Assembly: GCA_022784465.1 (NCBI GenBank) | Contig: JALFUR010000009.1 | Span: forward strand, 53,708 to 117,707 | Direction of reading: 5' to 3' | DNA from: Christensenella sp. | Lineage (GTDB): Bacteria > Bacillota > Clostridia > Christensenellales > UBA3700 | Length of the DNA stretch: 64,000 nt | In this document: piece after piece, positions 56,785 through 63,712 of the stretch | Layout: the number at the start of each line of letters is the position of its first letter | Position numbering within the stretch: the stretch's first letter is position 1 | The notes under the pieces: model-generated | What the model was told of the DNA's origin: nothing | Seen by the model: the letters and a program-made list of their open reading frames with translations, nothing else | Databases searched by the model: none | Made by a program: the position numbers and the translations under genes

Positions 56785-57372
56785 ATGATAATTTCAACTC
56801 AACAGCTAAAAGAAAAATATTCTAATTACTCTAATCCTTTAGCAAAGATAAATAGAGATGTTAAGCAAGGGAAATTGTTTCCTCTTGTTAAGGGTATATA
56901 TGAAACTGATCCAAACGCTTTTCCTCCATCATTAGCCCAGTTTATATATGGGCCTTCATATATATCTTTTGATTATATATTGCAACGGGATGGACTAATA
57001 CCTGAAGCCATGTACAATACGGTGACATGTGCAAGTTTTAATAAGAAGAAAACTAAAATATACAAGAACAAATTTGGGACTTTTATATATCGTGATGTTC
57101 CATGTTCAGTATTTTATTTGGGTGTCAAGGTTATTATCGAAGGGCAGTATGCTTATCATGTTGCAACAACAGAAAAAGCGCTTTGTGATAAACTGTATAC
57201 AATTTCACCAGTAAAAACAATAAAAAATTTAAAAGCATTATTATTTGAGGATCTTCGAATAGACGAAGACTTGTTTAACTCATTAAATAAGGAAGATATT
57301 TTAAAATTAGCACCAATGTATCATTCTACAAACTTATACCTTCTTGAAAAACTTATTAAAGGAGAAAAGTGA
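56785..57372 (+). CDS. AbiEi-type antitoxin
   Basis: The 195-residue protein has an N-terminal winged-helix-like region (QLKEKYSNYSNPLAKINRDV, then KGKLFPLVKGIYETD-like strand) and a C-terminal domain. The fixed sequence YISFDYILQRDGLIPE near residue 58 and VATTEKALCDKLY near 133 are the AbiEi hallmarks. It neutralises the co-encoded AbiEii nucleotidyltransferase and autoregulates. CTGGAGGA precedes the ATG. Its coding end overlaps the toxin gene by 4 bases. Confidence 0.85.
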   Translation: MIISTQQLKEKYSNYSNPLAKINRDVKQGKLFPLVKGIYETDPNAFPPSLAQFIYGPSYISFDYILQRDGLIPEAMYNTVTCASFNKKKTKIYKNKFGTFIYRDVPCSVFYLGVKVIIEGQYAYHVATTEKALCDKLYTISPVKTIKNLKALLFEDLRIDEDLFNSLNKEDILKLAPMYHSTNLYLLEKLIKGEK

Positions 57373-58241
57373 TTATGCATCAAGTAATAAATCAAATGTT
57401 ATCTAAATATCAAATAAATAATATAGAAGATAAGAAAAATGCAATTAAAGAAATAGTCCAAGAAATTGTATTATGTGGATTATCGCGTGGTGGGTTTTTT
57501 AAAGAAGCAGCGTTTTACGGAGGTACGGCACTAAGAATATTTTATGGATTAGATAGATTTAGCGAAGATTTGGATTTTTCATTATTATCAAAAAATCCAG
57601 ATTTTGATTTAACTAAGATTTTTCCGTATATAGAGAACGAAACAAGGTCTATAGGACTAAATTTTAGTGTTAAAGAAAAAGAAAAATCGTTTGATTCGAA
57701 TATAATGTCTGCTTTTTTGAAAGGAAATACAAAAGAACATATTATGTATTTTTATGAGAATAATGAAGATACAAAGTTTATTAATAAAGAGGAAATGATT
57801 AAAATCAAATTAGAAGTAGATATTAATCCTCCTATGGGAGCAACTTACGATACTAAGGTAGGACTATTGCCATCTCCATATCAAGTAAAAATATACGATT
57901 TGCAATCATTGTTTGCAGGGAAAATACATGCTTGTTTATGTAGAAATTGGCAATCAAGGGTAAAAGGAAGAGATTTTTATGATTATGTATTTTTTCTATC
58001 AATTGGAGCGAAAGTGAATATGCAAAATTTAAAAGCAAAGCTTGTTCAGTCAGAATATATCGATGAAAAATATGATTTGACAATTGAAAATTTAAAATCT
58101 ATGCTTAACGAAAGATTTGAAAGCTTAAACTTTAATTCTGTCAAAGAAGATGTTTTGCCATTTATTAGAGATAAATCAAAATTAGATTTATGGAGTAAAG
58201 ATTTTTTTATAGAGATTACAAAACGATTGGAAGAAATCTAG
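57369..58241 (+). CDS. AbiEii-type nucleotidyltransferase toxin
   Basis: The 290-residue protein is a DNA polymerase beta-like nucleotidyltransferase. Key motif: FYGGTALRIFYGLDRFSEDL followed by DF near residues 53-75, with the Gly-Gly-Thr and two catalytic Asp positions. KIHACLCRNWQSRVKGRDFYD near 182-202 is the second conserved block. Such toxins inactivate tRNA or other substrates by nucleotide transfer and mediate phage abortive infection. The start may be GTG 57369 (coupled GTGA) or ATG 57375. Confidence 0.88.
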   Translation: MIMHQVINQMLSKYQINNIEDKKNAIKEIVQEIVLCGLSRGGFFKEAAFYGGTALRIFYGLDRFSEDLDFSLLSKNPDFDLTKIFPYIENETRSIGLNFSVKEKEKSFDSNIMSAFLKGNTKEHIMYFYENNEDTKFINKEEMIKIKLEVDINPPMGATYDTKVGLLPSPYQVKIYDLQSLFAGKIHACLCRNWQSRVKGRDFYDYVFFLSIGAKVNMQNLKAKLVQSEYIDEKYDLTIENLKSMLNERFESLNFNSVKEDVLPFIRDKSKLDLWSKDFFIEITKRLEEI

Positions 58242-58850
58242 TTTTTAATAAGACATAAAATAGTTTAAAATATAAATTTAATAAAAATTTGAATATAAAA
58301 ATGTACATTTAAATATTAAAATGGTTGTACATAAATTGTTGACATTTATAATTTAGATAAAGTAATTTACTGATAATTGATAATCTAAGGCTAAAATTGG
58401 TTGTGTTATTTCCTGAAAACATGACTCCCCAAAATTAATACAAGATTTGGCGAATAATATTTTAATGAAAACTACGAGTTCTAACACAATGGACTTGATT
58501 TTTTATCTTTGAAAAAACAATTATAGAAGAGAAAATTGGCATAATTGCCAAAAATCTATTTTAAAAAGGGGGTAAATAATGGAAATTAAACGTGATTTAT
58601 ATTTTTTTGCCTATTAAAGATTATAGGAAAATCATTTTTTCATTATTTAATGTTGTATTTGTGCAATTCATACTAATTCGTCTCCATTGAAAAATGTATT
58701 TTTTGTTTTTTAAAGCTATAATGTGACGTGCACAAAAGTGGCAATAAAAAATGCTAGTTCTAGAATCTCTTTATAGGTGAGGTGGCCTTGGACTTGTGGC
58801 GTATAGAGAAATATAATTTATTCTATATTTGTAGGTATATGCTCTGATAC
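58242..58850. other. 609-base gene-poor gap with palindromes
   Basis: No complete gene is seen. It contains ATGTACA/TGTACAT (58301-58307, 58326-58332), a TTGACA (58339-58344) without a clear -10, and the 16-bp palindrome TTGGCATAATTGCCAA (58536-58551). A truncated gene start at 58579 lies downstream of that palindrome. Confidence 0.5.
58579..58617 (+). pseudogene. truncated start of an AAA-type ATPase gene (DUF4143-like)
   Basis: A strong AAAGGGGGT site leads to an ATG and the peptide MEIKRDLYFFAY followed by a stop. The first eight residues match the usual beginning of DUF4143-associated AAA ATPases of gut bacteria, and the rest is absent. The evidence is short and could be coincidence. Confidence 0.3.
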
Positions 58851-59825
58851 TCAATCTTGTAAGGCAGGTAAGCAATAAGGTAGTAATGATTTAACGACTT
58901 TATTCATATTCTTAACAAGCGGATTCATTATTACGTTTACAAGCACGCCTGACTTAATGTAGCAAAAGACCTCGTTCCATAGACCGTAAAAGGCAAGCTT
59001 TTCTTTACAATATTTACTTGCGCCATATTTTTCAATATATGTCTGACTGAGTTTGAATCTTTTTCCCGTTAGATTGTTGAATTGGAATAGGTCATACTCT
59101 CTATCTGCATACATGGTATTGAGAGGATCGATAAATGCGGATAGTTTGCCATTGTCAATAAATATGTTAGCTAGGTTAAGGTCGCCGTGTATAAGGCAAG
59201 CATCTCGCACTTCCTCGCTAAATATAATGTCGAAACAAGCCCATGCGTTTTCCATGGCTTGCATTATCTTGTTGCTCAATTGGTTGTTGGAGTGCAACTC
59301 TCTTGCTTTTTCAAGTATTGTTATGGCAAAATCTCTGTAATACTCCAACCATGTGTTATAGGTTGCATTTAGAATACTGCCATACTTATCGTTTTTAACT
59401 TCATGTATTTGGTGCAGAGCCGTAGTAACTTCATCGGCGAATTGCATACGTTTTTTCTTGCTTGCGAGTAAAAATCCAAAACTAGTAAATGCATTCTTAC
59501 CTACTACTTTAGTCATAGCATACATATCTAACGGGATATCATTATCAGCTTTTCGAACAAACAAGACTTTTGGGAAGGGGATAGGGCAGTTTTTTGATAG
59601 GATATCAAGTGAAGCGATTTCACTGTTGAGCATATCAGTTGCTATTAGGAATTTGATAACAAATTCGTCGTTAGAAGTCTTGACAAGATAAGCCATTCCG
59701 AACGAACCACCGCCAAGCAATTTGATTTCTGCGACGTCAAAACCTTGTTCTCGCGCTATGATTTTGATATATTTTGCTGCATTTCTTTTTGTTATTTTTA
59801 TGGGAATGATTCTTTCAACTTTCAT
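58851..59825 (-). CDS. APH-family phosphotransferase
   Basis: The 324-residue kinase-like protein has an N-lobe with LLGGGSFGMAYLVKT (glycine loop, about 37-51) and EFVIKFL (lysine). The catalytic segment is CLIHGDLNLANIFIDNGKL near residues 209-227 and the metal-binding Asp is in AFIDPLN. It resembles antibiotic or sugar phosphotransferases, but the substrate cannot be read. Its GC content (about 40-45%) exceeds the flanking gaps. On the minus strand, AAAGGTGAC precedes the ATG. Confidence 0.82.
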   Translation of the reverse strand: MKVERIIPIKITKRNAAKYIKIIAREQGFDVAEIKLLGGGSFGMAYLVKTSNDEFVIKFLIATDMLNSEIASLDILSKNCPIPFPKVLFVRKADNDIPLDMYAMTKVVGKNAFTSFGFLLASKKKRMQFADEVTTALHQIHEVKNDKYGSILNATYNTWLEYYRDFAITILEKARELHSNNQLSNKIMQAMENAWACFDIIFSEEVRDACLIHGDLNLANIFIDNGKLSAFIDPLNTMYADREYDLFQFNNLTGKRFKLSQTYIEKYGASKYCKEKLAFYGLWNEVFCYIKSGVLVNVIMNPLVKNMNKVVKSLLPYCLPALQD

Positions 59826-59905
59826 TATGTCACCTTTATAAATTTATTATAATAAAGTTTCGCAATCTCTACAATATACTATGATTACCATTATGTGTCC
59901 TGAGT

Positions 59906-60285
59906 TTAATACAAAAGTTGCTTCAATTCATTGTGTGTCATGCCATAGTATTTATTGAATTGTTTATAAAATATTGATGTGTTTTTGTACCAATGGAAAG
60001 TGCAATATCATCGATACTTATATTATCAAATATCATTTGACTTTCCTTTATTTACGAATATCAATTTATAGAATGAATGAGAATGAATATAAGGAATTTG
60101 ACTTTGGGTATGCTTGCGAACGTGCAGTTCTTTATCTCGTCGTATAGGAATAATAGGGAAGTGTATAACGCCGTCTTTCGTTTTTAGCGGATTAATCTTT
60201 TGCCCTCTAATTCCATTAAACTCTAATAATTTAGTATCTTTTTTTATTTGTGAAATTCTTTTAATATTTCTATTTTATGTTAGGG
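59906..60285 (-). pseudogene. AraC-family regulator pseudogene with internal deletion
   Basis: Reading the minus strand, the N-terminal part (about 60285 to 60050) gives EFNGIRGQKINPL, IHFPIIPIRRDKELHVRKHT and IPYIHSHSFYKLIFVNKGKS, the beginning of a cupin sensor. It shifts frame near 60045 into MIFDNISIDDIALSIG, the start of an AraC helix-turn-helix. A further one-base shift then leads into SIFYKQFNKYYGMTHNELKQ and the stop at 59906. Most of the cupin and the first helices are missing (about 150-180 residues). No start codon remains. It lies beside the minus-strand APH gene. Confidence 0.78.
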
Positions 60286-60617
60286 GTGTTATTTTTTGAC
60301 GTACACATTTTTTGAAAGAACAGGATTATCTAATAAGAGAAGAAAAGTAGAATATAGCGAAAGATATAAATAGATTATTCTAAACCCCTTATATAATTTG
60401 AAGTTCAGTGGTCAGAAATGGCTGCTGAATTTTCATTGTCGCGCGCGTGTAAAATATATAAAATCGTTTTTCAGGGCAAAATCCCTCTATATTTTACAAA
60501 CTTGTTTCATGATTAAGACATTTATGTAATCATTGTTAATTAATTTAAATTTCAGTATTGTTTTTATGCTTAAAACTTGCTATGTTGATAGTGTATTGTG
60601 GAAAAGGAGAACGAGTT
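60286..60617. other. gene-poor gap with a long inverted repeat
   Basis: An 11-bp perfect inverted repeat (TGTAAAATATA at 60448-60458, TATATTTTACA at 60488-60498) encloses AGGG/CCCT (60473-60476, 60483-60486), so a two-level stem-loop is possible. A short GCGCGCGC tract (60440-60447) adjoins it. No promoter or open frame is convincing. The role is unknown; an RNA structure or a small mobile-element end are options. Confidence 0.5.
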
Positions 60618-61319
60618 ATGTATAGTGTTTATAAACAAGATGTCAACGATTGGTTTATTGCTAAATTGAATCTAATAAAACAAGTTGATGCCGATATTAT
60701 TGTGGCTAAAAAAGCTTCAGAAAAAGTAGATCTGAAAATATATAGAGAGCAGTATGTAAAAGAAGTATTTGATAGGCTAATGCAAGAAGCAAATATTGGG
60801 ACCTTAGATAATTTTATGACTGCCGACTTGCAGCGCATTACTAAATATAGATATCCTGTTGTAAGTGGAATAATAGATTTATTTTTGCAAGAAGGCATTT
60901 TTGAACGCAAAGATGATAATTTCTTATTTATCAATGAAGACAAGTTTAATTATTTTAAAGAGGCTATCATTCATGAATTGAAATTTAAGACTATAGGTGA
61001 TGGCACTGATAAAGAAATAATACAAATAGAAATCATTCATCATTGGCATGATCATTGGTATGCGGCACCATACAAAAAGAATTTTTATGGAGAAAAACAT
61101 CAATTTTATGAAATTAATGATATTTTAAAAATCCCAGATGATAAATTGAAATATGTTAAGACATTTGATAGTCAAATTGCCTTTGAAATAAAAATTGCTC
61201 TAAGGTTTGGTGTAGTTATCTGTAAAGACCTTGAAGGTGCAAAAATACTTAATAATAAATTGATTGAGCTAGGAGAAGAATCTGATTTTCTTAGCAGAAT
61301 CACAAGGGAGGAAATCTAA
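60618..61319 (+). CDS. unknown protein of a two-gene unit, winged-helix-like segment
   Basis: The 233-residue protein is not recognised. AAAAGGAG precedes the ATG at 60618, favoured over an upstream in-frame ATG at 60558. A stretch at about residues 67-105 (ADLQRITKYRYPVVSGIIDL, then EGIFERKDDNFLFI) has the helix-turn-helix-strand pattern of a winged helix. The middle has IIQIEIIHHWHDHWYAAPYK near 133-152, a His/Trp-rich strand. It ends 2 bases before the next gene, so the two work together. A DNA-binding or sensor role is a guess. Confidence 0.6.
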   Translation: MYSVYKQDVNDWFIAKLNLIKQVDADIIVAKKASEKVDLKIYREQYVKEVFDRLMQEANIGTLDNFMTADLQRITKYRYPVVSGIIDLFLQEGIFERKDDNFLFINEDKFNYFKEAIIHELKFKTIGDGTDKEIIQIEIIHHWHDHWYAAPYKKNFYGEKHQFYEINDILKIPDDKLKYVKTFDSQIAFEIKIALRFGVVICKDLEGAKILNNKLIELGEESDFLSRITREEI

Positions 61320-61321
61320 TT

Positions 61322-62413
61322 ATGAATCAAGAATTACAAAACAAGTACATAGAAATGATAGATGCTCAAAAGTTGTTTTTGAAAGAGTGCAAGGCGAAAA
61401 ATACAACTTTATATAATGATATTAAAAAACGTGAAAATAATATACAAAATATAATAAGTGTTTTACATGATAATGATAGCTTTAAAGATATAAAGAGTTA
61501 TGATGGTTATGTTTATAAAGTATCGGATTTATATCAATGGTGTATAGATAATGCCGATAAATTAGCTTTGCCAAAAGAAATGTTGAACGGGAAGGATGAT
61601 AATAATAAACGAAGATTTATATCAGCAGTTGCAGGATATGATTATATTTCAAAAAAGAATCAATTATTGAAAGATTATAGTTTCCTTTTTGATAAAAACC
61701 ATATTGATCGATTAAAATCTATTGAATATTACAAATTACATCCAGAATGGATTCCGTTTGTTGGGAGTTCATATGAGGATCGCCGCGTTTTGTTAGTAGG
61801 AGAGAGTCATTATGTTGATTCAGTGTTTGATTTAAATGATTATGATTTTGAAAACCGTTGGTATAAAAATGATTATAATTCAGTGTGTAAAAATATTGAA
61901 AGTTCGAACGATTTGTGGGTGTTTTCTAAATCATATTTTTGGACTCAGTCCGTAATTGCTACATTCGCTAATGATGAACCTGGTGCGGGGTATGCTATAT
62001 TTGCTAATCCACTTAGGGAAATTGGTTTATTAGATGATAAAAAGAATATAAAAGTCTTTGCATATATGAATTATTTTCAAAGGCCATCAAATTGGGGTGC
62101 GCAACTATATTCTAAAGGTGACGACGGTAAAGTAGCTTATGATGTATTAAAAGAAGTTGTTAGCAAAGATAATTTAGCGCCGAGAACTATAATATTTTTA
62201 TCAAAGAATGCTTTTGATTGTTTTGCGGATCTTGCTAAAAATGAAAGAGAATATTTTGCTGAGATATCGATTTATAAAGTACATCATCCTAATTGTGCAT
62301 GGTGGAATATCCCAAAAAAATATAAAACCAAATCTGGTAAAGACCGAGAAAACAAATATGGCAAAGAGCATTTCGTTGATGCATATAATAATATAGTAGA
62401 AGCAGATTTTTAA
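61322..62413 (+). CDS. unknown protein, possible uracil-DNA-glycosylase-like fold
   Basis: The 363-residue protein has a helical N-terminal part (about 1-135) and a C-terminal domain. Its blocks resemble the UDG superfamily: RRVLLVGESHYVD near 154-166, FAYMNYFQRPSN near 242-253, TIIFLSKNAFDCF near 286-298 and VHHPNCAWWN near 317-326, which recalls the HPS motif. The charged ends and isolated context suggest an accessory system rather than housekeeping repair. GGGAGGA precedes the ATG. Another alpha/beta fold is equally possible. Confidence 0.6.
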   Translation: MNQELQNKYIEMIDAQKLFLKECKAKNTTLYNDIKKRENNIQNIISVLHDNDSFKDIKSYDGYVYKVSDLYQWCIDNADKLALPKEMLNGKDDNNKRRFISAVAGYDYISKKNQLLKDYSFLFDKNHIDRLKSIEYYKLHPEWIPFVGSSYEDRRVLLVGESHYVDSVFDLNDYDFENRWYKNDYNSVCKNIESSNDLWVFSKSYFWTQSVIATFANDEPGAGYAIFANPLREIGLLDDKKNIKVFAYMNYFQRPSNWGAQLYSKGDDGKVAYDVLKEVVSKDNLAPRTIIFLSKNAFDCFADLAKNEREYFAEISIYKVHHPNCAWWNIPKKYKTKSGKDRENKYGKEHFVDAYNNIVEADF

Positions 62414-62481
62414 ATAACATTTTAGCTGTTTATATGGATAGTCAGGTTTAAAAGATTAACCAAGAATAAAAAAGAAAAACG

Positions 62482-62636
62482 ACGAGGGGCGAATCGCAAA
62501 CGGGCTAGTGCGAACGCCCTCGTTTCTTTTATTTGGTTTATTAAACTCTTAATGTGTAAACGTATGCTTGTCGCTGCGAGCTTCTAGCGAGCACTCGTAT
62601 CAAGACAAGCATACGTCTTATACTACGAGGGGGCGT
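62482..62636. repeat. cluster of nested palindromes with repeated 9-11-mers
   Basis: Hairpin 1: ACGAGGGGCG (62482-62491) with CGCCCTCGT (62515-62523), a one-base bulge, inner CGCA/TGCG, then TTTCTTTT. Hairpin 2: ACGTATGCTTGT (62560-62571) with ACAAGCATACGT (62605-62616), perfect 12 bp, enclosing further CGAG/CTCG and CGCT/AGCG pairings. A third copy of the first arm, ACGAGGGGGCG (62625-62635), ends in TTTTT and could pair with 62515-62523 instead. GC is far above the flanks. It may be a terminator or an RNA switch, or the end of a lost element. Confidence 0.7.
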
Positions 62637-62713
62637 TTTTGAGTATTTTTATATAAACAAATTTTGTTAATTTTGTTATTATATAAAGCGAAATAAAAAG
62701 TGTAGGACAGTAC

Positions 62714-63019
62714 ATGGAATTCAAAGAGATATTAAAGTATTTAAGAGAATATATTGGTTTTAATCAAGTAGAATTTGCTAGCGAATTGGGTTTGCGTCAA
62801 TCTCACATTTCTATGTGGGAAAGAGGAGAAAGAGAACCTTCTATTTCAAATCTTATTGATATGTCAAAATATTTTAATTGCTCAATCGATTTTTTAGTTG
62901 GACAAGAAAGTGCAGATAAAGCTATTTCCTTTTTGGATTATATTAAATCTAATGTAGGAAGAACGCTTGTATATATGCAAGCATCTTTTCGTATTGGTAT
63001 TTACTTTCTAATACTCTAG
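62714..63019 (+). CDS. XRE-family regulator, C-terminally disrupted
   Basis: The first ~75 residues form a complete HTH of the XRE/phage repressor type: FNQVEFASELGLRQSHISMW (residues 16-35), ERGEREPSISNLIDMSKYF and IDFLVGQ. After about residue 82 (near 62960) the reading runs into sequence that is antisense to an ardA-like gene. The tail (NVGRTLVYMQASFRIGIYFL) is therefore an artefact of fusion. The natural C terminus is lost. AGGACAG upstream is a weak ribosome binding site. Confidence 0.7.
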   Translation: MEFKEILKYLREYIGFNQVEFASELGLRQSHISMWERGEREPSISNLIDMSKYFNCSIDFLVGQESADKAISFLDYIKSNVGRTLVYMQASFRIGIYFLIL

Positions 63020-63278
63020 AATCTTGCAGGGCATCAAATAGTATTTCAGGAGAAACATATTCCCAAGATGCAGAGTCACTATATATACCTTCAATATCTT
63101 GTATAAATAATTCCTCATCTATACCATTTAATTCAAATCCTTCTTTAATTAGTTCTTCTTCAATTTCTTCCCAAGAAGAGTAATCGTTAAGAGTTAACCA
63201 TTCAGAGCCTAAAGCTCTTTCGTTACATTCGTTATATGATCCCCAAGAACCAATAACAATTCTAATTTTGTTTTCCAT
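62949..63278 (-). CDS. ArdA-like antirestriction protein, C-terminally truncated
   Basis: The N-terminal ~95 residues resemble ArdA DNA-mimic antirestriction proteins: IVIGSWGSYNECNERALGSE followed by WLTL (residues 7-30), and the acidic segment LNGIDEELFIQDIEGI (about 50-65). About 109 residues remain of the usual ~165. The end (MLAYIQAFFLH) abuts the XRE fragment around 62955-62962. Antirestriction genes travel on conjugative elements such as Tn916. GGAGGATTAGAAAA precedes the ATG on the minus strand. The truncated protein is probably inactive. Confidence 0.65.
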   Translation of the reverse strand: MENKIRIVIGSWGSYNECNERALGSEWLTLNDYSSWEEIEEELIKEGFELNGIDEELFIQDIEGIYSDSASWEYVSPEILFDALQDSRVLESKYQYEKMLAYIQAFFLH

Positions 63279-63282
63279 TTTT

Positions 63283-63426
63283 CTAATCCTCCATATAAGT
63301 AAAATCGTCTATGTATACTTGATGAGTATTTGCACCAAGCATATATACAAAGTAAGTTCCATTATTGTTTGTGTATAAATCAAAAGAGGCAGGTTTTACC
63401 GCTGTTCCCATAGGGAATTTTTCCAC
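63283..63426 (-). pseudogene. C-terminal fragment of a gene upstream of ardA
   Basis: A minus-strand frame reads VEKFPMGTAVKPASFDLYTN, then GTYFVYMLGANTHQVYIDDF and a stop at 63283-63285, 5 bases before the ardA start region. The frame has no start with a ribosome binding site and runs into a hairpin at 63445. It looks like the tail of a mobile-element gene. Family not recognised. Confidence 0.4.
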
Positions 63427-63444
63427 ATAAATATAGATAAGTAT

Positions 63445-63484
63445 AGCGCACTATACCTTGCAAGCAAGGCAAGTGCGCTTTTGC
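63445..63484. terminator. hairpin terminator at the junction before the ABC-F gene
   Basis: AGCGCACT (63445-63452) pairs with AGTGCGCT (63472-63479), with CCTTGC/GCAAGG inside, followed by TTTTGCTTT. Confidence 0.65.
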
Positions 63485-63513
63485 TTTACTTGTTCATTTA
63501 TTTGTTGTATAAT
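63485..63513 (+). promoter_or_regulatory. promoter of the leader-ABC-F gene unit
   Basis: TTTACT (63485-63490) and a perfect TATAAT (63508-63513) are 17 bases apart. About 50 bases of untranslated leader precede the leader peptide. Confidence 0.7.
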
Positions 63514-63573
63514 AACAGAGCGATAAACAGTAATTTGACGAAAGCAGTCAGCAATTTTCAGGAGGTGCTACCC

Positions 63574-63630
63574 ATGAAAGCAGAAGAAATGATTGTTACA
63601 CATGATTTACTCCGTATAGTGTCGGTATAA
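63574..63630 (+). CDS. 18-residue attenuator leader peptide
   Basis: AGGAGG (63560-63565) is 8 bases from an ATG that opens MKAEEMIVTHDLLRIVSV, ending at TAA 63628-63630. The last codons overlap the 5' arm of a hairpin (63609-63619). Short, well-initiated peptides placed before ABC-F and erm genes usually sense stalled ribosomes. It is too short to be a structural protein, so a regulatory role is most likely. Confidence 0.72.
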   Translation: MKAEEMIVTHDLLRIVSV

Positions 63631-63703
63631 AACGGTGAAATCTATACGGAGTGCAATATCACCGAAACACCGACTTTGTATTTAATAAGGCATACAAAGG
63701 AGG
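63609..63703 (+). promoter_or_regulatory. attenuator with mutually exclusive hairpins
   Basis: Stem 1: ACTCCGTATAG (63609-63619) with CTATACGGAGT (63642-63652), 11 bp perfect. Competing long hairpin: GTCGGT (63621-63626) and CGGTGA (63633-63638) with TCACCG (63659-63664) and ACCGAC (63669-63674). Each blocks the other. A last stem, CTTTGTAT (63674-63681) with ATACAAAG (63692-63699), covers the start of AAAGGAGG (63696-63703), the ribosome binding site of the ABC-F gene. Ribosome stalling in the leader would change the balance. Confidence 0.72.
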
Positions 63704-63712
63704 ATTTAGTTT

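Noticed and set aside
58301..58332. Repeated short AT-rich palindromes considered as a CRISPR or iteron array
   Set aside because: Only one pair of arms exists, with no regular spacing and no cas or rep genes nearby.
60114..60299. Plus-strand frame over the AraC remnant considered as a small gene
   Set aside because: The minus strand gives coherent AraC-type protein sequence, so the plus-strand frame is a shadow.
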